Shown here in pieces: positions 34,114-37,725 of a DNA stretch of 37,725 nt. Made by a program: the position numbers and the translations under genes. How positions within the stretch are numbered: the first letter of the stretch is position 1; every line of letters starts with the position of its first letter. The stretch covers positions 1-37,725 of the forward strand of contig CAIQZX010000053.1 of the NCBI GenBank assembly GCA_903876445.1, in the 5' to 3' direction. Source of the DNA: an uncultured Pseudomonadota bacterium (GTDB taxonomy: Bacteria > Pseudomonadota > Gammaproteobacteria > Methylococcales > Methylomonadaceae). The notes beneath the pieces are model-generated. The model worked only from the letters and a program-made list of their open reading frames with translations. It did not search any database and was not told the origin of the DNA.

Positions 34114-34851
34114 AAAATATGCTCCGTTTTTCGGAAAAACATTCACATCAATGAAATTTCTTTCCTCGCCGCGCTCTTTATCAATTAACGTTTTTAATTC
34201 GTCAATGGTTGGCACGCGCCAATCATTGCAACCGGCATAACCTATGCGGTTAAATTCGGAAGGAATTTTCATGGCATTATCCCAATTTCTTGCTTCAGCT
34301 TCTCCTGTAACTGTGCCATTTTCCCATTGTTGTCCGTAAGCAAAACGTAACCATGTCAAACCTGTTTCTGTATCTGTTGCGATGCCATCTTGAACGAAGA
34401 ATTTGCCAATTTTTTGTTGCTCGGAAGCGTCTATTTTTGCGGTTGTGGATTTTGACGGCGTTGCAATTTCTTGTTTTAATGCGTCGTTTTCAGCTTGAAG
34501 CCGTTGAATTTCAGCGTGTAATTGCTCAATTTCATCATCCGAATTTTCGACAGGCGAATGCGTTTTTTTATAATTGTGCAAAATTTCACGCGCTTCAATG
34601 TCGTTCAATTCACGCCCAAAAATTTCACACAAATTTTTAAATAATTGTGCTTCGTGTTCTTTTTCTGAAATAAGTAAGGCTTCCAGTTTTCCAGCCAATT
34701 CCTCAAATTTTCGAACGCGCAACCAACGCGCTAATTTTCCAGTGTAAAAATGTGTAAATAATTCGGGCGTTAAATTTTGTTGAACATCTTTTAAGAAGGC
34801 GAGGGTGATTTCGCCGTTGCTAAGTTTTAAATCGAATTTTATAGGTTTCAT
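33994..34851 (-). CDS. Coiled-coil protein with C-terminal DUF1566 (Lcl) domain
   Basis: A 285-residue protein. Residues 15-95 are an unassigned helical domain (HFYTGKLARWLRVRKFEELA), 104-131 a coiled coil and 152-285 a DUF1566/Lcl C-terminal domain with GLTWLRFAYGQQWE, NDWRVPTIDELKTLI, FWSSS and the end VRLVRG. This is a C-type-lectin-like fold also found as the variable receptor in diversity-generating retroelements. No signal peptide. It follows the AAA gene by 14 bases with its own AAGGA, so it is likely its partner. The last 40 residues are unusually rich in Tyr, Asn and Ser. Confidence 0.82.
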   Translation of the reverse strand: MKPIKFDLKLSNGEITLAFLKDVQQNLTPELFTHFYTGKLARWLRVRKFEELAGKLEALLISEKEHEAQLFKNLCEIFGRELNDIEAREILHNYKKTHSPVENSDDEIEQLHAEIQRLQAENDALKQEIATPSKSTTAKIDASEQQKIGKFFVQDGIATDTETGLTWLRFAYGQQWENGTVTGEAEARNWDNAMKIPSEFNRIGYAGCNDWRVPTIDELKTLIDKERGEERNFIDVNVFPKNGAYFWSSSPYAYGSYNAWIVHFGYGYSSNYSKNDYDNVRLVRG

Positions 34852-34865
34852 AGTTTTTCCTTTTT

Positions 34866-36365
34866 TTAAGAAGCGGCTTTAATTTTCAAATCCTTAAATT
34901 TATCTTCGTATTCTTTAATTTTGTGTTTCATCACTTCTTTCAACGGATGTGTATTTTGAACCACATCAAGCAATTTTTCTGTTGTCAGCGCAGAACGATT
35001 TTGCACAAACGCCGTTTCAATCGCTTCTTTCACAACCGCTTCAATGTCTGCCCCTGAAAAACCGTCTGTTTTTTCAGCTAATTTTTTAACGTCGATATTT
35101 GCGTTTTGATTGCGTTTTTGTAAATGAATGTTAAAAATGTTTTCGCGTTCGGATTTGTTAGGAAAATCGACGTAAAAAATTTCGTCAAACCGTCCTTTGC
35201 GTAATAATTCGGGCGGCAACGCTGAAATATCATTAGCGGTTGCCAAGACAAACACCGCATCTTTTTTGTCTTGCATCCATGTTAAAAAATATCCAAACAA
35301 ACGTGTCACGACTTCTGAACCCGCGCCACCATCTCCAATACCAACAAAGGCTTTTTCTAATTCATCAACCCACAAAACACAAGGGCTAACGGCTTCGGCA
35401 AGTTTCAACGCGCGGCGCATATTCGATTCACTTTCACCGACATATTTTCCCATTAACGAACCGACATCTAAACGCAATAATGGTAATTTGAATAAAGAAG
35501 CCGTGGCTTTTGCTGTGAGTGATTTTCCGCAACCGGGCATTCCGACAATCATCGCGCCTTTTGGAGCTTCCACGCCAAAATTTAACGCTTCGCTTAAATT
35601 GCCTAGAACGTGTGCTTTTTGTTCCAACCATTTTTTCAAATTCGATAAACCGCCAACATTTTCAAATTGTTCGTTCGTAACAATCATTTCAAGCGTGCCT
35701 GATTTTTTGATGATTTGTTCTTTTTCTTTTAAAACTAATACTGCGTCTTTACTGCTGATTTGTCCGTCTTGTTGAAAACAGCGCGTGAGTAATTGCGTGA
35801 TTTCATGTTCGCTCAAACCACGAAAGGCTAATGTTAAATCGTTTAAATCTTTCGAGGCAATGGTTTCGCCTACATTACTAACAAATTGATTGATGATTTT
35901 TTCAATGCCATTTTCATCAGGTAAAGGTAAATCAAACAAGGTAACAAATTTTTCAAGTTCGGGCGGAATGCACACTTGCGAGGAAACTAAAATCACGGTC
36001 GCATTTGCATCAGTATCGCTCATGATTTTTTGCGCTAACGCTTTTAAACGCGCCACAACTAACGGATTTTCACGCATTGCTAAATGCGCGTCTTTGATGA
36101 TTAAAAAATGATTCGTTAATTCGTCAGATAACCAATTTTCTAGCGTGGCGGCTAAATCTCGATAATCCAATTGTGGTTGTTTGTGTTTAAAATCAACAAT
36201 CCCTCGCGCTAAATTCCATTCAAAAATTTTACGGTTGTCGTCTTGGGCAAGTTGCCGAATTAAATTGTCGGCGTGTTTTTCTTCAAATGTTACTAAATAC
36301 AACATCGGATAATTGGATTCAATGTGAGCGCGAATGTTGGCGTAGAGGTTTTCTGTGTTGGTCAT
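34866..36365 (-). CDS. Ycf46-like AAA ATPase
   Basis: A 499-residue protein. The N-terminal part (1-200, with YPMLYLVTFEE, FLIIKDAHLAM and IPPELEKFVTLFDLPLP) looks like a degenerate ATPase domain, and 230-499 is an active-looking AAA domain: Walker A GMPGCGKS (275-282), Walker B VLWVDE (330-335) and the arginine finger region RKGRFDEIFYVDFP (389-402). That plan is the one of cyanobacterial/plastid Ycf46; the role in proteobacteria is unknown. I take the ATG at 36365; a TTG at 36380 is in frame but overlaps the toxin stop. The first 35 coding bases are duplicated upstream of the antitoxin gene. Confidence 0.85.
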   Translation of the reverse strand: MTNTENLYANIRAHIESNYPMLYLVTFEEKHADNLIRQLAQDDNRKIFEWNLARGIVDFKHKQPQLDYRDLAATLENWLSDELTNHFLIIKDAHLAMRENPLVVARLKALAQKIMSDTDANATVILVSSQVCIPPELEKFVTLFDLPLPDENGIEKIINQFVSNVGETIASKDLNDLTLAFRGLSEHEITQLLTRCFQQDGQISSKDAVLVLKEKEQIIKKSGTLEMIVTNEQFENVGGLSNLKKWLEQKAHVLGNLSEALNFGVEAPKGAMIVGMPGCGKSLTAKATASLFKLPLLRLDVGSLMGKYVGESESNMRRALKLAEAVSPCVLWVDELEKAFVGIGDGGAGSEVVTRLFGYFLTWMQDKKDAVFVLATANDISALPPELLRKGRFDEIFYVDFPNKSERENIFNIHLQKRNQNANIDVKKLAEKTDGFSGADIEAVVKEAIETAFVQNRSALTTEKLLDVVQNTHPLKEVMKHKIKEYEDKFKDLKIKAAS

Positions 36366-36378
36366 TTTTGTTTTTCTC
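36331..36378. repeat. Direct repeat copy 1, start of AAA gene
   Basis: Forty-eight bases matching 37045-37092 at 45 positions, same orientation. They cover the 13 bases before the AAA start codon and its first 35 bases. The three differences fall within the coding part. Confidence 0.93.
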
Positions 36379-36793
36379 AATGCTGTTTCAATAAAATTTC
36401 AAAGCCTGCTTGTTCAAAGTGTTTATCTGCCGTGAACACAGTCGTAATTTGGTTTTTTCTAGCTAGAATAATGCTGCTGCAATCTACTAATCCCCATTCT
36501 TTATCTTCCATTTGTGTGAACAAATCGAGGCTTTTCGTCATTAAAATTTCGTTGATTGGCACAACTGCCCACGCTTTTGATTTGTAAATGCTGTTAATCA
36601 TTTGCACAGCAGTTGCTCTAAATTTAATCCGACTAAACGCATTACAAAATTCTGCAATCACAAAATCACTGGTCATAAAATGGCTTTGATTTTTGACCAA
36701 TTCTTTTTGTACTTCCCATGCAATGTGATGAAAAGCATCTTGTTTATTACCCAACGCAATCAAAGCAGCAGTATCGACAAAAACAGTATTCAT
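36377..36793 (-). CDS. PIN-domain toxin, VapC-like
   Basis: A 138-residue ribonuclease of the PIN fold with the acidic residues Asp7 (FVDTAALIAL), Glu48 (VIAEF), Asp104 (WGLVDCSS) and Asp123 (TADKHFEQAGF), a complete Mg-binding set. It likely cuts RNA as VapC toxins do. It overlaps the antitoxin start region by four bases upstream and its stop codon lies in the leader of the AAA gene, within the repeated sequence. The antitoxin-first order is the usual vapBC order. Confidence 0.88.
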   Translation of the reverse strand: MNTVFVDTAALIALGNKQDAFHHIAWEVQKELVKNQSHFMTSDFVIAEFCNAFSRIKFRATAVQMINSIYKSKAWAVVPINEILMTKSLDLFTQMEDKEWGLVDCSSIILARKNQITTVFTADKHFEQAGFEILLKQH

Positions 36794-37032
36794 TTTTTAT
36801 CAACGCCGTAAAGATAGTGGTCATGATTTAACGCAAAATCCTCAATGCCCGTATCAATACTCGGCAAATCAATGTTTGCATTTGTCCACGGGTCATTATC
36901 TAAAACCGTTTTCTGCGATGAAAAAAGTTGAAAAGATTTAGCTTCGTTGATTAAACGTAGCTCAACTTCTTTAACAATTTGTGTTAAACGCTCTTGCGGT
37001 AACGTATCGGGAACGTTAATAGTTAGTTGCAT
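36790..37032 (-). CDS. Putative VapB-like antitoxin
   Basis: An 80-residue protein, cognate by position. The N-terminal part (QLTINVPDTLPQERLTQIVKEVELRL) could form a ribbon-helix-helix DNA-binding unit. The acidic C-terminal part (NANIDLPSIDTGIEDFALNHDH) would wrap the PIN toxin. Four-base overlap with the toxin. Its ribosome binding site (GAGAG) lies within the stop region of the AAA remnant, so remnant and antitoxin may be translated together. Confidence 0.75.
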   Translation of the reverse strand: MQLTINVPDTLPQERLTQIVKEVELRLINEAKSFQLFSSQKTVLDNDPWTNANIDLPSIDTGIEDFALNHDHYLYGVDKK

Positions 37033-37037
37033 GATGA

Positions 37038-37079
37038 TTACTCTCGAATGTTGCCGTAAAGGTTTTCTGTATTGGTCAT
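37038..37079 (-). pseudogene. Remnant of the AAA gene start, 13 codons
   Basis: The reading is MTNTENLYGNIRE then TAA, against MTNTENLYANIR in the intact gene. Two of the three DNA differences are silent and one gives Ala to Gly, then the copies diverge. It lies five bases before the VapB-like start. This is the original or a copied gene start cut off by the toxin-antitoxin insertion. Confidence 0.88.
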
Positions 37080-37092
37080 TTTTGTTTTTCTC
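37045..37092. repeat. Direct repeat copy 2, AAA gene remnant
   Basis: Partner of 36331-36378, 714 bases away. The 13 bases before the ATG (GAGAAAAACAAAA on the minus strand) are identical in both copies, and three substitutions lie in the next 35. Confidence 0.93.
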
Positions 37093-37121
37093 GGAAAATG
37101 TTTGAATCGTAGAGGAGATAT

Positions 37122-37697
37122 TTAAAAACTTTCACGCAATGCGTTTTCAATCGTTTGTAGCATAAATTCAATAAAAAGGGTGCTATCTGAATTCTTATCG
37201 CATTGTCCTAATACAAAATAGTATTCGTCTTGCCTTTCGCTAATTAACGTTTCAACAGGCAAATATGCCATCAACGCTCGCCATTGACTTAAAATCAACG
37301 TCTGCCACAACCGCCCCATTCTGCTATTTCCATCACTAAACGGATGAATAAACTCAAATTCATAATGAAACGCACAACTTGTAATTAACGGATGATTTTC
37401 AGTTTCAGCAAGCCATTCCAATAAATCTGACATCAATCTCGGAATTTGTGACGCTGGCGGTGCCATGTGGACTAATTCATCATTTCTAAAAACACCAACG
37501 CCGCTACTGCGCCATTTCCCCGCATCATCAATCAAACCAAACATCATCGTTTGATGCGCCGAAAGTAAATCTGCCACGTTTTCAGCGTGCCAATCGGGCA
37601 ATTTTTCATAGTTATGAAAACAATATAAAAGTATATAAAGTTTCCTAAACGCTTCAACGCAAATAGCTGTTTTGGCAAAGCCTAGACAGTCTGACAT
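37122..37697 (-). CDS. Fic family protein, 5'-truncated
   Basis: AMP-transferase-type Fic domain. Of 191 residues, those from about 29 on match the Fic core (NYEKLPDWHAENVADLLSAH; GKWRSSGVGVF; VHMAPPAS) with the active loop HPFSDGNSRMGR (118-129), where the catalytic His118 is kept but the usual Gly after Asn is Ser125. The first 28 residues do not resemble Fic: the normal N-terminal region, which often carries the inhibitory motif (S/T)xxxE(G/N), is missing. An in-frame stop lies directly before the ATG, so the truncation is real in this copy. It may be a decaying gene or a Fic without its brake. Confidence 0.7.
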   Translation of the reverse strand: MSDCLGFAKTAICVEAFRKLYILLYCFHNYEKLPDWHAENVADLLSAHQTMMFGLIDDAGKWRSSGVGVFRNDELVHMAPPASQIPRLMSDLLEWLAETENHPLITSCAFHYEFEFIHPFSDGNSRMGRLWQTLILSQWRALMAYLPVETLISERQDEYYFVLGQCDKNSDSTLFIEFMLQTIENALRESF

Positions 37698-37725
37698 TCA
37701 CTCGGCGTTCGTATAGCATCGCTAA

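Noticed and set aside
35197-35775. Plus-strand 192-codon frame opposite the AAA gene
   Set aside because: It lies antisense to the AAA core, whose motifs are intact. Its composition (Ser/Thr/Asn/Phe-rich) is that of an antisense shadow.
37620-37725. Insertion sequence end next to the Fic gene
   Set aside because: The non-Fic sequence at the right edge suggests a junction, but I could find no terminal repeat or transposase frame in the bases available.

Overview
The window reads as chromosomal DNA of a gammaproteobacterium of moderate-to-low GC. The gene order rpmF-plsX-fabH-fabD-fabG-acpP-fabF-pabC-mltG, a CcmC-G cytochrome c maturation set, a SlyD-like FKBP, FabI, Ppx, RlmJ and MurU are all typical of that class. 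The LRR, DUF1566 and Ycf46-like AAA genes recall Thiotrichales or Methylococcales, but I cannot fix the genus. I saw no rRNA, tRNA, CRISPR array, intact transposase or phage genes.

Layout. (1) 1-6743, minus strand: a cytochrome c maturation operon, ccmC-ccmD-ccmE-ccmF-ccmG, interrupted between ccmC and ccmD by a 2.8 kb cassette holding a BrnT-like toxin, its antitoxin, an LRR protein and a J-domain coiled-coil protein. A 31-bp perfect direct repeat, the 5' end of ccmD, flanks the cassette. (2) 6935-16614, minus strand: the fatty acid and phospholipid synthesis cluster from yceD to mltG, interrupted between fabH and fabD by two lipoprotein genes and a YefM-YoeB toxin-antitoxin pair. (3) 16615-19828, plus strand: a probable beta-barrel outer membrane protein with a good promoter and terminator, a 65-residue unknown protein, a SlyD-like prolyl isomerase and FabI. 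(4) 19831-29507, minus strand: housekeeping genes (Ppx/GppA phosphatase with a membrane-anchored partner, dienelactone hydrolase, low-molecular-weight phosphatase, DNA/RNA nuclease, RlmJ, a small secreted protein, MurU) and a two-PAS chemotaxis receptor. (5) 29660-33969, plus strand: thiD-thiE-esterase-yejF-hpt, tightly packed. (6) 33994-37725, minus strand: an accessory region with a truncated Fic protein, a VapBC-like pair, a Ycf46-like AAA ATPase and a coiled-coil/DUF1566 protein.

The most striking pattern is that two unrelated toxin-antitoxin cassettes each sit immediately upstream of a gene (ccmD and the AAA gene) and are flanked by two copies of that gene's start region. At the far end of each cassette a remnant of the host gene remains, with its original start codon and a stop after 11 or 13 codons. 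At the near end the full gene is restored. This looks like insertion at a start codon with reconstitution of the target gene, seen twice in 37 kb. The YefM-YoeB module also lies directly before a gene start (fabD), but I found no duplication there.

Regulatory signals that can be read include a near-consensus promoter so close to the yceD start that the mRNA may be leaderless, an acpP promoter with a perfect 15-base palindrome in its spacer, a rpmF/plsX attenuator-like terminator, and terminators after the outer membrane protein gene, the 65-residue ORF and fabI.
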